NCBI RefSeq assembly: GCF_945605565.1
Contig: NZ_OX216966.1
Span: 4,332,001-4,396,000, forward strand
Source: Paenibacillus dendritiformis
Lineage (GTDB): Bacteria > Bacillota > Bacilli > Paenibacillales > Paenibacillaceae
Length of the DNA stretch: 64,000 bases
Direction of reading: 5' to 3'
Part shown: one piece after another, positions 45,009-53,531 of the stretch
Numbering within the stretch: position 1 is the stretch's first letter
How the letters are laid out: every line of letters begins with the position of its first letter
The notes under the pieces: generated by a model
What the model was told of the DNA's origin: nothing
The model's database searches: none
Seen by the model: only the letters and a program-made list of their open reading frames with translations
Translations under genes and position numbers: made by a program

Positions 45009-45899
45009 GTGCTTACCCAAGATCATTTGCGTGGCGTTATGGTTCCTATCGTTACGCCCTTCGATCGCAGCGGGAATGTAGACTTCGACTCGTTCAAAAA
45101 ACTGATTGCGCGCTTGGTGAGCAAAGGAATTCACGGCCTGATCGTGAATGGAACGACCGGGGAATCCCCGGTGATCGAATCCCGCGAGCTGGAAGACTTA
45201 ATCCTGACCGCGCGCCAAGCCATCCCGGCAACTCTAGGCGTCCCGCTCATTGTCGGTACCGGCTCTAACAATACGTCAGCTACCGTGAAGAGAACCGCGC
45301 AGGCCAAATCGCTTGGAGCGGATGCCGCTCTCGTCGTCACGCCCTATTACAATCGTCCGTCGCAGCAAGGCATCATCCAGCATTTTCAGGCGCTTGCCGA
45401 GGCAGAGCTGCCCGTAATTCTGTACGATATCCCTTATCGCACGGGGGTGCAGCTTGAACTGGAGACGATAAAAGCGATCATGAGGATGGATCATGTGATT
45501 GGACTCAAGGAAAGCACAGGCAATTTGAAGCGGCTTGCCGCCCTGGCCCGCTGCATGACCAAGCCGGTGCTGTGCGGAGAGGATGAACTGTTTTTTGCTT
45601 CCTTATGCTGCGGAGCGGCTGGAGGAATATTAGCCAGCGCGAATCTGGACAGCGATCAGTTCGTGCAAGTATATGAGCAGTATCAGACGGATAACATCAA
45701 TGAATCGCGGCGAATATTCGATCAACTGCTGCCGCTTATCCAGTTTCTCTTTTCCGAACCGAATCCCGCTCCGCTGAAATGGCTGCTCGCGCAGCGCGGA
45801 CATATCCGGTCTGACCGGCTTCGCCTGCCGATGACCGCGATTAGCAGCGCCGCGAGCAAAAAGGGAACTCGTCTCATCCAAGGGCACGCGGGAACATAG
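45009..45899 (+). CDS. Dihydrodipicolinate synthase/N-acetylneuraminate lyase family protein
   Basis: A 296-residue class I aldolase-fold enzyme. GVMVPIVTPFDRSGNVDFDS near residues 9-28, the substrate loop VNGTTGESPVIESREL near residue 46, the Tyr in ILYDIPYRTGVQLE near residue 137, and the Schiff-base Lys in VIGLKESTGNLKRL near residue 164. It could be a DapA paralogue of lysine synthesis or an aldolase for another 2-keto acid. Usual DapA residues are kept, but it stands alone opposite a nitrilase. A GTG start at 45009 with GGAG 9 bases upstream is preferred over the earlier frame opening. Confidence 0.87.
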   Translation: MLTQDHLRGVMVPIVTPFDRSGNVDFDSFKKLIARLVSKGIHGLIVNGTTGESPVIESRELEDLILTARQAIPATLGVPLIVGTGSNNTSATVKRTAQAKSLGADAALVVTPYYNRPSQQGIIQHFQALAEAELPVILYDIPYRTGVQLELETIKAIMRMDHVIGLKESTGNLKRLAALARCMTKPVLCGEDELFFASLCCGAAGGILASANLDSDQFVQVYEQYQTDNINESRRIFDQLLPLIQFLFSEPNPAPLKWLLAQRGHIRSDRLRLPMTAISSAASKKGTRLIQGHAGT

Positions 45900-45912
45900 C
45901 ATCGAACGCCAA

Positions 45913-45943
45913 AAGCCTCCTCACCCTTCTGGTGTGGAGGCTT
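45913..45943. terminator. Possible bidirectional terminator
   Basis: Stem AAGCCTCC/GGAGGCTT with a 15-base loop. It is followed by TTTT on the minus strand and ATCC on the plus strand, so it is stronger leftward. Confidence 0.5.
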
Positions 45944-45955
45944 ATCCATGTCAGC

Positions 45956-46018
45956 CAATGGCATGTGCTGTCCATTCCGACAGCAGCAAGCGGGCCAAGT
46001 TGCTTAATTCTCTGTTTT
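45956..46018 (-). pseudogene. Duplicated 3' end of a LysR gene
   Basis: This segment matches the end of the LysR gene at 46514-46577 with few changes. The minus strand reads KNRELSNLARLLLSEWTAHA against KSRELSYPARLLLSEWTEHS, including CTGTCCATTCCGACAGCAGC identically on the plus strand. It stops abruptly at the stop codon of the MaoC-like gene and has no upstream coding part. Confidence 0.8.
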
Positions 46019-46393
46019 TTAGTCTCTTATTATTCCACGGCTCGACCCTCTTATCACTTCTTTTCCTTGTTGATTCCTATATACCGACTTCAATTCCACC
46101 TTTTTGAAGCCTTCCAATTGTTCAAGATTGGTTAGAGTTATTTTACATGTAATCGTATCGCCAGTAAAAACAGGCCGAATAAATTCACTAACCATCTCTC
46201 TTGCGATATAGTTTAAATCACCGCCAATCTTTGTTCCTATACTTGCAGTTAATAAACCCTGAACCATTAAACGTCCTCTTTCATCAGGTTCTACATGGTG
46301 CCTGCCTTGATCCCCAGAAATACGTCCAAACTCCAAAACATCTTCTTTCGTAAACGTTCTTTCCCATGTAAAAACATCATTTATTTGAATCAT
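46019..46393 (-). CDS. MaoC-like hot-dog-fold hydratase
   Basis: A 124-residue single hot-dog domain. The start FTWERTFTKEDVLEFGRISG with D-x-G-x-x-H-H (GDQGRHHVEPDERG near residues 27-40) is the MaoC-dehydratase signature. RLMVQGLLTASIGTKIGG and FIRPVFTGDTITCKITL complete the fold. Such proteins hydrate enoyl-CoA or related thioesters. Its codons are AT-rich compared with neighbours. The stop codon touches a copied LysR tail and the native LysR gene follows 100 bases upstream, so it looks inserted. AAGGAGGGG precedes the ATG. Confidence 0.82.
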   Translation of the reverse strand: MIQINDVFTWERTFTKEDVLEFGRISGDQGRHHVEPDERGRLMVQGLLTASIGTKIGGDLNYIAREMVSEFIRPVFTGDTITCKITLTNLEQLEGFKKVELKSVYRNQQGKEVIRGSSRGIIRD

Positions 46394-46492
46394 CACTTCC
46401 CCTCCTTCAAATGTAATATTCTGTTTTTCATCCTAACACAGTGTTGAATGAATGACCATTCATTTTTTGCCTTGTTCTACCAAAAACACCTT

Positions 46493-47398
46493 TTAGAAGT
46501 ATAAGGACTGCACATTGGAATGCTCTGTCCATTCCGACAGCAGCAATCTAGCCGGATAGCTTAATTCTCTGCTTTTATGAACGATCATTCCATGCGTCGA
46601 GCGGATGTCTGAACGGATGGGAAGCACGTCGAACTCTCCTGAGACAAGTTCGGCTTGCACCGCAATTTCCGGAATCAAGGCAAAGCCTGACCCGCATTTC
46701 ACGGATTGCTTAATCATGTCGAGGCTTGGGAGCTCCAGCGCCTCCTTCACGGCAATGCCCGCCTCCTGCAGCGCCTGGTTCGCTTGCGTATGATACAGGC
46801 AATCGGTTCCGAAGCTAATCAAGACCTCTTGGCTTAACCGCTGAAGCCCTTCCGTCTCCACCTCCCTCATCAGCGCCCGGGAAGCAATAAAAATCAATTT
46901 CTCTTCCACCAAGGGATAAAAGACGATATCATGCCGCTGCGGATCGCGCGGAACCATGCCGAAATCAATCGCATGCTCCAGCACATGATCGAGAATATCC
47001 TGATAAAAGCCCGCTTCAATCCGCAATTTGACTTCCGGGTACTTGTTCACAAAATACGGCATAAAGGAAGAAAAGCGCGTCAGAAAAAAAGATTCCTGCA
47101 TACGAAGATAAACCGTGCCCTTGGGCTGCTCCAACTCATTCATCGCTTCCTCGATCGAAGATCCCAAATGAACAAATTGATAGGCATATTTCATCATTTT
47201 TTCACCGGCGGGCGTTGGCTTCACACCGCGCGGCAAGCGATGGAATAATTTCTGCTTGCACGCCTGCTCCAGAGACTGAATATGGGTGGTTACCGTCGAT
47301 TGAACATATCCCAACCGATCCGCCGCCCGGCTGAAGCTTTTTTCTTCCATCACGGCAATAAAGGTTTTCATGACTCTTCCTTCCAGCAGTTCTATCAT
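46493..47398 (-). CDS. LysR-family transcriptional regulator
   Basis: A 301-residue LysR protein. The N-terminal HTH is FIAVMEEKSFSRAADRLGYV followed by QSTVTTHIQSLEQACKQKLF. The rest is the periplasmic-binding-like effector domain (VYLRMQESFFLTRFSSFMPY and so on). It is divergent from the DJ-1/PfpI-type gene at 47542, the standard LysR-target arrangement, and a palindromic site lies between them. AGGAGGGG precedes the ATG by 6 bases. Its last 60 bases are duplicated beyond the adjacent MaoC-like gene. Confidence 0.92.
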   Translation of the reverse strand: MIELLEGRVMKTFIAVMEEKSFSRAADRLGYVQSTVTTHIQSLEQACKQKLFHRLPRGVKPTPAGEKMMKYAYQFVHLGSSIEEAMNELEQPKGTVYLRMQESFFLTRFSSFMPYFVNKYPEVKLRIEAGFYQDILDHVLEHAIDFGMVPRDPQRHDIVFYPLVEEKLIFIASRALMREVETEGLQRLSQEVLISFGTDCLYHTQANQALQEAGIAVKEALELPSLDMIKQSVKCGSGFALIPEIAVQAELVSGEFDVLPIRSDIRSTHGMIVHKSRELSYPARLLLSEWTEHSNVQSLYF

Positions 47399-47423
47399 AG
47401 GTCCCCTCCTGATATCGAAAAAC

Positions 47424-47445
47424 GAAATACATTCTATCGTATTTC
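47424..47445. promoter_or_regulatory. Palindromic LysR-type site
   Basis: GAAATAC, 8 bases, then GTATTTC: a perfect 7-8-7 inverted repeat of the ATAC-N-GTAT kind bound by LysR regulators. It lies 26 bases upstream of the LysR start and about 100 upstream of the divergent DJ-1/PfpI gene. Confidence 0.62.
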
Positions 47446-47541
47446 CTCATGACTGCGATAGCTAATTCCATGATATCATAAATCTCGCAACAATATCACA
47501 AATCGATTTCAAAATTCGATAGGAAAGCGAGAGGATGAAGA

Positions 47542-48210
47542 ATGAGTAAAAAACAAGGTTTCCGATTGGGTGTCTATATTTTCAAAGATGCCGAAGTCGT
47601 AGATTATGCAGCGCCATACGGGGTATTTTCGGTAGCGCGCAGGCTGGATCCCGGGCTTGATGCCTTTCTGGTCGCTGATGCGTTAAGACCCGTCCAGACC
47701 CAAGCCGGCCTTACAGTCCACCCCAATTACAGCTTCAATGACATGCCGGATATGGATGCCTTTCTCATCCCTGGCGGGTTCGGAACCCGGCAGGAGACCT
47801 ACAACAAACGGCTGCACCAATTTATACGGTCTCTGCCCGAGACGACCTTGCTGACCAGCGTATGCACCGGCTCCTGGATCTATGGGAACATGGGGCTGCT
47901 CGACGGGCTGCCGGCGACCAGCCGCAAAGAACCGGATCGGATGGAAGCTTCCGACATGGGCAAGGTGCCCATCGATCGGCTTGCCGAACTCGCGCCGGCG
48001 TGCACGATCAGCCGGGCACGCATTGTCGATGCCGGCCGAATCATTACGGGCGCAGGCATCGCCTCCGGCATGGAAATGGGCTTCCATTTGTTGCGACGGG
48101 CCGGATATGACGAAGCCTTCATCTCGGATGTAGCCAGAGTGATGGAGTATGCCGAAGCGTACAGCATCTACAAAGATGATATTGAATATTTCAATCCAAT
48201 TGGAAAATAA
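47542..48210 (+). CDS. DJ-1/PfpI-superfamily protein (isonitrile-hydratase-like)
   Basis: A 222-residue glutamine-amidotransferase-like protein. LGVYIFKDAEVVDYAAPYGV at residues 9-28 contains the Asp/Glu that assists catalysis, FLIPGGFGTRQE follows near residue 74, and the nucleophile Cys is in LLTSVCTGSWIYGNMG near residue 108. TDGLPATSRK-like GLLDGLPATSRKEPDRM follows. InhA-type isocyanide hydratases and AraC-N regulators share this pattern; no DNA-binding domain is present, so an enzyme is likelier. It is divergent from the LysR gene, its probable regulator. AGAGGATG precedes the ATG. Confidence 0.85.
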   Translation: MSKKQGFRLGVYIFKDAEVVDYAAPYGVFSVARRLDPGLDAFLVADALRPVQTQAGLTVHPNYSFNDMPDMDAFLIPGGFGTRQETYNKRLHQFIRSLPETTLLTSVCTGSWIYGNMGLLDGLPATSRKEPDRMEASDMGKVPIDRLAELAPACTISRARIVDAGRIITGAGIASGMEMGFHLLRRAGYDEAFISDVARVMEYAEAYSIYKDDIEYFNPIGK

Positions 48211-48248
48211 AAAAATCTGCCGAACGAAATCGACAGCTTCTTCAGCAG

Positions 48249-48280
48249 CCGCTTCCCGGTTTGAACCGGGGAGCGGTTTT
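48249..48280 (+). terminator. Rho-independent terminator after the DJ-1/PfpI gene
   Basis: CCGCTTCCCGG/CCGGGGAGCGG stem with a TTTGAA loop, then TTTTC. Confidence 0.85.
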
Positions 48281-48365
48281 CTGTATCACCTTGATGCCAT
48301 CCCATCCCCAATCACGAATCTGGGTGAATGACCATACAATACACGAGATAAACATCTGGGAGTGA

Positions 48366-48866
48366 ATGAACTTGATCAAACTGACATTGGAAATGGCGAA
48401 GCTGCTGCTCGCCGCCGCGGAACGGAAGTCTCGCGAGCTCGGTCTATCCGAGGTGATCGCTATTGTGGACGAAGGGACGAACCTCATCGCGCTGCACCGG
48501 ATGGATAATGCGCGAATCGCCGCTATCGATATCGCTGTCAACAAAGCATGGACCAGTGTGGCGATGAAAATGCCGACATCCAATCTGTCTGAGGCAGCGC
48601 TTCCCGGCGGCCCGTCCTTCGGCATCAACACGACGAATCAAGGAAGAATCGTCATCTTGGGCGGAGGCATCCCGCTTGTCAAAAAAGGGGTCCTCGTCGG
48701 GGGAATCGGCGTAAGCGGCGGCACAAGCGCTCAAGACATCGAAGTGGCCAATGCCGCCGTGCAAGCGTTCGAGAGTATTCACGAGCGAGGCGGCTCGCCA
48801 ATCGGAACCGTACGAATTGGCACGCACCATTCAGCGGTTCCCTCGCCTTACTTCATTCGTGAATGA
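48366..48866 (+). CDS. GlcG/HbpS-family protein (DUF336)
   Basis: A 166-residue protein of the GlcG/HbpS fold: LTLEMAKLLLAAAERKSREL at residues 6-25, IAIVDEGTNLIALHRMDNAR, AVNKAWTSVAMKMPT, and the Gly-rich GGGIPLVKKGVLVGGIGVSG with SAQDIEVANAA near the end. HbpS binds haem and iron outside Streptomyces cells; GlcG accompanies glycolate oxidation; other members are enzymes of small ketones. No signal peptide here. The ATG at 48366 has GGGAG only 3 bases away, so the TTG two codons later may be used. Confidence 0.85.
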   Translation: MNLIKLTLEMAKLLLAAAERKSRELGLSEVIAIVDEGTNLIALHRMDNARIAAIDIAVNKAWTSVAMKMPTSNLSEAALPGGPSFGINTTNQGRIVILGGGIPLVKKGVLVGGIGVSGGTSAQDIEVANAAVQAFESIHERGGSPIGTVRIGTHHSAVPSPYFIRE

Positions 48867-48871
48867 ACTAA

Positions 48872-49495
48872 TCACTTTTCACTGAAGGCAATTTGCACGG
48901 CGATAAGCCCCAGCAAAGAACCTTGGATATAGTTCATCTTGCGAGAGATCGACGGATTTCGTAACAATAGGTAACGCAGTTTTTCCGCAAAAAAGCTAAT
49001 CACACTAAACAGTATGATGGCCTGGAGAATAAAAACGATCCCCAGAACAAGCATTTGTACCGGAACATGACCGGCTGCTTGATCGACAAACTGAGGCAGT
49101 AAAGCCAAGAAAAACAAAGACACTTTCGGATTCAGGAGATTCATCAAAATTCCTTTTTTGTATAACGCGTAATAGTTTAACGATTTCTCATCATTCATCG
49201 TGAGACCGGCATCTTTTTCACGGAACGACTTCCAGGCCAAAAACAATAAATAGGCTGCTCCGGCATACTTCACGACTGCAAATGCAAGTGTGGATTGATA
49301 AATGATCGCAGAAATCCCGAATGTCGCGGCGGCAACGTGTACGATAAGGCCTGAACAAAGCCCAAGTGCCGTTGCTATGCCTGCTTTTCTCCCCTGCGAT
49401 ATGCTCTGCGCAAGGACAAACACATTATCTGGGCCAGGCATCAATGTAAGAAGAACGGCTACCCCCAGAAAAGATAATACAGACAGAATGTCCAT
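48872..49495 (-). CDS. LysE/RhtB-family amino-acid exporter
   Basis: A 207-residue membrane protein with six helices. The N-terminal LTLMPGPDNVFVLAQSISQG near residues 17-36 is the LysE/RhtB signature, and GILMNLLNPKVSLFFLALLP near residue 114 carries the conserved N-P-K motif. It exports amino acids or related metabolites. It follows the LysR gene on the same strand by 24 bases, so regulator and exporter form one unit. It converges with the GlcG-like gene, whose stop is 5 bases away. Confidence 0.9.
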   Translation of the reverse strand: MDILSVLSFLGVAVLLTLMPGPDNVFVLAQSISQGRKAGIATALGLCSGLIVHVAAATFGISAIIYQSTLAFAVVKYAGAAYLLFLAWKSFREKDAGLTMNDEKSLNYYALYKKGILMNLLNPKVSLFFLALLPQFVDQAAGHVPVQMLVLGIVFILQAIILFSVISFFAEKLRYLLLRNPSISRKMNYIQGSLLGLIAVQIAFSEK

Positions 49496-49519
49496 TCCAT
49501 CAGCTCCCCTCGTTTCATT

Positions 49520-50431
49520 TTAATCGGTTCCATTCGTGAAGCCATGCAGATTTCTGCGAATAATCGATATAAATTCGGTAACGTAAGCTTCGGATTTTTC
49601 GTGTTTACGCGTACATAAAGCAATTGTATTGACGGGAAGCAGCTCGTCCACATGCACTTGTGCCAGCTCTCCCCGCTCGACATACTCCCTGGCTACCAGA
49701 GAAGAGATGAAGCTGGCTCCATACCCGGAAGCGACTGCATGTATCGTCTCGTTCAGTCCGCTAAATTGGAGCGCGACTTGGGGAGGGCTTACCATGTACG
49801 TCTTGCATAGAGAGAATAGCCGCTCCCGAACCGCGCTTCCTTCCTCCCTCATAATAAAAGGCTCCGTCATCATTTGACGAAAGGTGATATGCCGATTCGC
49901 ATACTTGTGGTCAGGAGCGACGACGAACCATACTTCATCCTGATACAGCTCCTCCCGATGCACTTCCTCGGAATGACTATCGGGCTCCCCTCCGCATACC
50001 GCGATATCCGCCGCATAATGGATGAGCTGCTCCAGCGCCTCCTGCGAGTTCGCCGTTGTAATCAACACTTCAATTTCCGGATGATTGCTTTTGAATTGGG
50101 CGGCCCATCTGGGAATGAGGTAGCTCGTTGCCAGATAGGTTCCGACGATACGCAATCTCCCGCTGCGATGATTTCGATAATCATCCACAATCGCTTCGAT
50201 TTGCTCTTCCAGCGCAAAAAGCCGCTTTGTCGGATTCATTATTTTTTGTCCAATGGCTGTAAGCGCGACTCCCCTTCCTTTCGGTTCGAACAAAGATACA
50301 CCCAATTCCTTCTCGAATTTCTTGATCTGGGCCGTGATGGCCGGCTGGCTAATATTCAGCTTCTCCGCCGCTTTCGTAACGCTGCCTGTCAAGGCAACGG
50401 TATAACATATTTTGAGGGCATGCAAATTCAT
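49520..50431 (-). CDS. LysR-family transcriptional regulator
   Basis: A 303-residue LysR protein. HTH: YTVALTGSVTKAAEKLNISQ followed by PAITAQIKKFEKELGVSLFE. The effector domain includes YLATSYLIPRWAAQFKSNHP and a C-terminal SSLVAREYVERGELAQVHVD, close to CysL/YwfK-like regulators. It is encoded with the downstream exporter gene (24-base gap), which it probably controls. The 60 bases upstream are very AT-rich and hold the promoters shared with the divergent phosphatase gene. Confidence 0.9.
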   Translation of the reverse strand: MNLHALKICYTVALTGSVTKAAEKLNISQPAITAQIKKFEKELGVSLFEPKGRGVALTAIGQKIMNPTKRLFALEEQIEAIVDDYRNHRSGRLRIVGTYLATSYLIPRWAAQFKSNHPEIEVLITTANSQEALEQLIHYAADIAVCGGEPDSHSEEVHREELYQDEVWFVVAPDHKYANRHITFRQMMTEPFIMREEGSAVRERLFSLCKTYMVSPPQVALQFSGLNETIHAVASGYGASFISSLVAREYVERGELAQVHVDELLPVNTIALCTRKHEKSEAYVTEFISIIRRNLHGFTNGTD

Positions 50432-50548
50432 ACCAGGCGCTCCTATTATATATTTTCATTATAAGTATCGTTCAAAATATATTATTATTCTATATTTTTC
50501 AATAGTATACTCGAGACGATAATGGAAGTAAATATGGAGGGCTGCACC

Positions 50549-51166
50549 TTGGCAAAAACGACTTTATACTTGACGAGACATGGACAGACGGAATGGAATG
50601 TGGAAGAGAGAATGCAGGGTCACAAAGACTCGCCTCTTACAAGCTTGGGCGTGCTTCAAGCGGAATGGCTGCAGCAAAGATTAGAGCCGGTGCCGTTGGA
50701 TGCGGTCTACTCAAGCTCCAGTCTGCGGGCATGGAGAACGGCCCGGATCGTAACGGGCAATAAGCAGGTCAGCATCAGGCCGATGGATGAATTAATGGAA
50801 ATCAATATGGGGCTGTGGGAAGGGCAGCATATCGAATTTATCGAGAATCAGTTTGCGCAGCAGTATTTTCATTTTTTCAACAGCCCGGATTTGTATCAGC
50901 CAACAGGCATAGGAGAAACTTATGAGCAATTGATAAGCAGGGTGATCCCCGCTATCGACAGCATCATCTCCAGACACCAGGGCAAGACGGTGCTGATTGT
51001 GACTCATCGCATTACCCTGAAGACCATTATGGGCTACTATGGAAATACAAAATTGCATGAGCTTGGAAGCTTGCCGGATATCCAATCGACCAGCCTCAGC
51101 AAAATATCGATAGAGGACCATGTTCCCATGATTGAAATGTACGGGGATACATCTCATTATCAATAG
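50549..51166 (+). CDS. Histidine-phosphatase (phosphoglycerate-mutase-like) protein
   Basis: A 205-residue protein of the branch-1 histidine phosphatase superfamily: LYLTRHGQTEWN at residues 6-17 with the phospho-His, AVYSSSSLRAWRTARIV near residue 58, ELMEINMGLWEGQ near residue 82, and the second catalytic His in VLIVTHRITLKTIMG near residue 150. The substrate could be a phosphorylated sugar, alpha-ribazole-phosphate or an unrelated ester. TTG at 50549 with GGAGGG 7 bases upstream is preferred; the ATG at 50522 has no site. The last 105 bases are duplicated at 53593. Confidence 0.87.
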   Translation: MAKTTLYLTRHGQTEWNVEERMQGHKDSPLTSLGVLQAEWLQQRLEPVPLDAVYSSSSLRAWRTARIVTGNKQVSIRPMDELMEINMGLWEGQHIEFIENQFAQQYFHFFNSPDLYQPTGIGETYEQLISRVIPAIDSIISRHQGKTVLIVTHRITLKTIMGYYGNTKLHELGSLPDIQSTSLSKISIEDHVPMIEMYGDTSHYQ

Positions 51167-51290
51167 GGAGTGCGGAATTCTCCCTTTGCCGTGGGGAGCG
51201 CACAAGGCTGCAGGGTAAAACGAACAATGGACAATATTGAAGCGGGGAAAAGCGGATGATGATGGAGGAAGCCATGAAATCCTGCGTAAA

Positions 51291-51767
51291 TCAGGCTGTT
51301 GGAAAACCCCTGTTTTTCGGAGGGTGAGTACCTAATCGAAACTTGGCATTCAGAGCGTCATCGCCTTCTGGAGACATCCTAATCTCCTGGGGTTTTAACG
51401 TGTGGAGGGAATTGCTGCTATTTTACAGGATTTTCGGCTCAATGAGTCCACATTTCGAGGAATTGCTGCACGGCTACATCATTTTAGGCCCTTTTTAGCT
51501 AAGTCGAGGAGAAACGGGTGAAATTGCTGCAGTTTTACAGGATTCCCTTTCTGGTGAAGTCGTCCCTACCGAATTGCTGTATTTGTGCAGGATTTTGCCT
51601 ACTGAATCAACGTGTCTTGCGAAACCGTGCAGTTTTGAGGACTTCGCCTATCGGATAGACATTTCATTGTGCAGTTTTCAGGCAATTCGATCAGATAAAA
51701 TTTTTCTACTGAGAGACAGGTCCTGATGAAGTGCCCAAAAATCCTTTGGACTTTCTCAACAGCCTGA
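51291..51767. mobile_element. MITE-like element with periodic hairpin units
   Basis: Terminal inverted repeats: TCAGGCTGTTGGAAAA at the left and, reading inward from the right, TCAGGCTGTTGAGAAA (14 of 16 identical). They resemble, from memory, ends of IS1182-type elements. Inside there is no ORF but a series of degenerate units GAATTGCTGC-N-TTTTACAGGATT at CTGC positions 51414, 51465, 51526, 51576, 51626 and 51669, spaced 51, 61, 50, 50 and 43 bases. Each unit can form a small CTGCA/TGCAG hairpin. No clear target-site duplication was seen. Confidence 0.6.
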
Positions 51768-51819
51768 AAAATGCATCATTTTCTGCTATTTTTGTTTTTT
51801 CTCTGTAAGCATGGCTGAA

Positions 51820-51893
51820 ATTGATGCCGTTTTGCAGCAATTCTTGTAACGGACTTAACATCATATAGAAAAACTGCATATTTGCAGTTTTTC
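51820..51893. repeat. Inverted copies of the GAATTGCTGC unit and an 11-bp hairpin
   Basis: Just outside the element, 51822-51843 reads as GAATTGCTGCAAAACGGC on the minus strand, the same unit inverted. GAAAAACTGCA at 51868-51878 pairs perfectly with TGCAGTTTTTC at 51883-51893. Confidence 0.6.
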
Positions 51894-51989
51894 TGCAAGT
51901 CGCGCATTGAGACGCAAGGGGACTGTCGCTCACTGCAGCTAAAACTACGCATGAGATAGCCCTGCTTGCGTCTGGTTGCCGATTTTAGC

Positions 51990-52234
51990 TCCGATATGAA
52001 TCTTCTTGGCTTTGTTCCACCGCCTCTTTAATTCGAGAGCGAGCAGCATATGCGCATCCGACCCTCGACAGATCTGACGTACACATTACTTCCGATCAAT
52101 TGCATAGTTCTCTGTGGCATTCTATCCGCTGTTCTCTAGGAAAGCTTACGCAATGCTGCAGGAAGTAGACGCTTCTATCCAATTTTGGACACACTTCTCC
52201 CGTGTTGTGCAGCATCAAAGAAAACAGCAGTGGA
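51990..52234 (-). pseudogene. Degenerate copy of the GNAT 5' end and the peptide gene
   Basis: The segment aligns with 54530-54944. Its left part matches the start region of the GNAT-RidA gene, with an internal deletion between two TTCGAG repeats. Its right part matches the last two thirds of the 45-codon peptide gene at 54850, for example CCAATTTTGGACACACTTCT identically on the plus strand. Frameshifts destroy both reading frames. Homology ends at 52234, 13 bases before the MFS stop codon. Confidence 0.8.
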
Positions 52235-52246
52235 CACAGGGTTATT

Positions 52247-53428
52247 TTAACCCTCAAATATTTTTCGTCTATCATAAGCAAAGAAAATCATTACAACACC
52301 TAAAAGAGCGCAAACTGTATACATTTGAGAATAGGACGTAAAATCTGCGACTGGTCCCATTACTGCACCGCCTAAAGTAATACCTAAATCAGCCATGGCA
52401 ATAAATAAACCGAGTAACACATTACGATTTGCATTTGGTAAAACAAATGTCAAATAGGTTGTTAATGTAGGATACAATAACGCCTGAGCTATCCCCATTA
52501 AGATAGCTCCTATGTATAAAAAGATGGCCCCACCTGTTAACGAATAGCTAACCATTCCAGCTGCGACTGTTAAAATAGACATAATCCCCATTACAAATTT
52601 GGGGTGCCACTTACCATCGGAAGGAATTCTCTTTCTCAGCGTAAACCTTGCCAAAACAATTGTACCTGCTTGAAGCATTAAGTAAATACCAGCATTGCCA
52701 CTCGTTAGTTCATTAGCATACAGAGGGATAAACGTTGCTATTGCACCAAACACTGTAGATGCTGTTAACATTAGTACACTGCATTTAAATAAAAATGGGT
52801 TTGTCACCAAATAACTAAAGGATTTAAATACATTAGTATCAGTTTCAGCTTCTGTCTCAATTTTAGCTTCATTATTATCTTTTATTTTAATACTATAACC
52901 AAAAACCCCTGTCATCACAGCTATACCAATCATAGCAATTGTAAAGTAATTCATACCCCCGCTTTCCCATATCCCTAATGCAAGAATAGGTCCAATAATA
53001 CCAGGCATATAAGTGAACAAGGAATACAAGGATACACCTTGTGAGCGCTCCTTCTCTGGTAACGCATCAATAATGCCAATCTGTAATGCCATCGAGAAAA
53101 AGGCCGTAGAGACCCCTTGAAATATACGCGCTACAAAAAAGCCACCTAATCCTGATACTGTATAAGTAATCAAGGCTAGACCATTAAATAAAAGTATGAC
53201 ACGCAAAACCCTTATCGGTCCGTATTTATGAATAATTTGACCTGCCCATGGTCTGAAAAACATAGTCGTAAACATATAGGCGCCCATGATTAATCCAATT
53301 GCCGTATTGTTAGCACCCAAAGTTTTTCCATGCAAAGGTATGATGACATTCAATATGGAATTAGCACTAAAAAAAAGAAATGCCAACATATATAAACGCA
53401 TAAAAGACCAAGACATTGCTATATTCAA
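52247..53428 (-). CDS. MFS transporter, AT-rich, probably acquired
   Basis: A 393-residue, twelve-helix major-facilitator protein. The loop 2-3 motif is seen as RPWAGQIIHKYGPIRVLRVI, the helix-5 region as ALQIGIIDALPEKERSQGVS with LFTYMPGIIGPILALGIWE, and loop 8-9 as RKRIPSDGKWHPK. It resembles YwoG/staphylopine-export-like or multidrug-type MFS proteins; the substrate is unknown. Codons are strongly AT-rich against neighbours. The TTG at 53428 has AGGGGG 7 bases upstream. It is framed by a ruined copy of the GNAT/peptide region downstream and a copied peptide promoter upstream, which implies insertion into a duplicate. Confidence 0.87.
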   Translation of the reverse strand: MNIAMSWSFMRLYMLAFLFFSANSILNVIIPLHGKTLGANNTAIGLIMGAYMFTTMFFRPWAGQIIHKYGPIRVLRVILLFNGLALITYTVSGLGGFFVARIFQGVSTAFFSMALQIGIIDALPEKERSQGVSLYSLFTYMPGIIGPILALGIWESGGMNYFTIAMIGIAVMTGVFGYSIKIKDNNEAKIETEAETDTNVFKSFSYLVTNPFLFKCSVLMLTASTVFGAIATFIPLYANELTSGNAGIYLMLQAGTIVLARFTLRKRIPSDGKWHPKFVMGIMSILTVAAGMVSYSLTGGAIFLYIGAILMGIAQALLYPTLTTYLTFVLPNANRNVLLGLFIAMADLGITLGGAVMGPVADFTSYSQMYTVCALLGVVMIFFAYDRRKIFEG

Positions 53429-53531
53429 GTTATTACCCCCTGGTTTGAAATCCTTTAAGGATGGCAACTTTCATTAAAGCAACTGCCTTCATTTATTACT
53501 TCACAAAAACTCTTCTAATATAATTACTTCA

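Noticed and set aside
51408..51700. CRISPR array (regular spacing of short palindromes)
   Set aside because: The units are degenerate, the spacing varies (43 to 61), the intervening sequences are not spacer-like and no cas genes are present.
51706..51933. A 75-codon minus-strand frame overlapping the right end of the MITE-like element
   Set aside because: It runs across a terminal inverted repeat and a hairpin, lacks a ribosome binding site and has no recognisable features.
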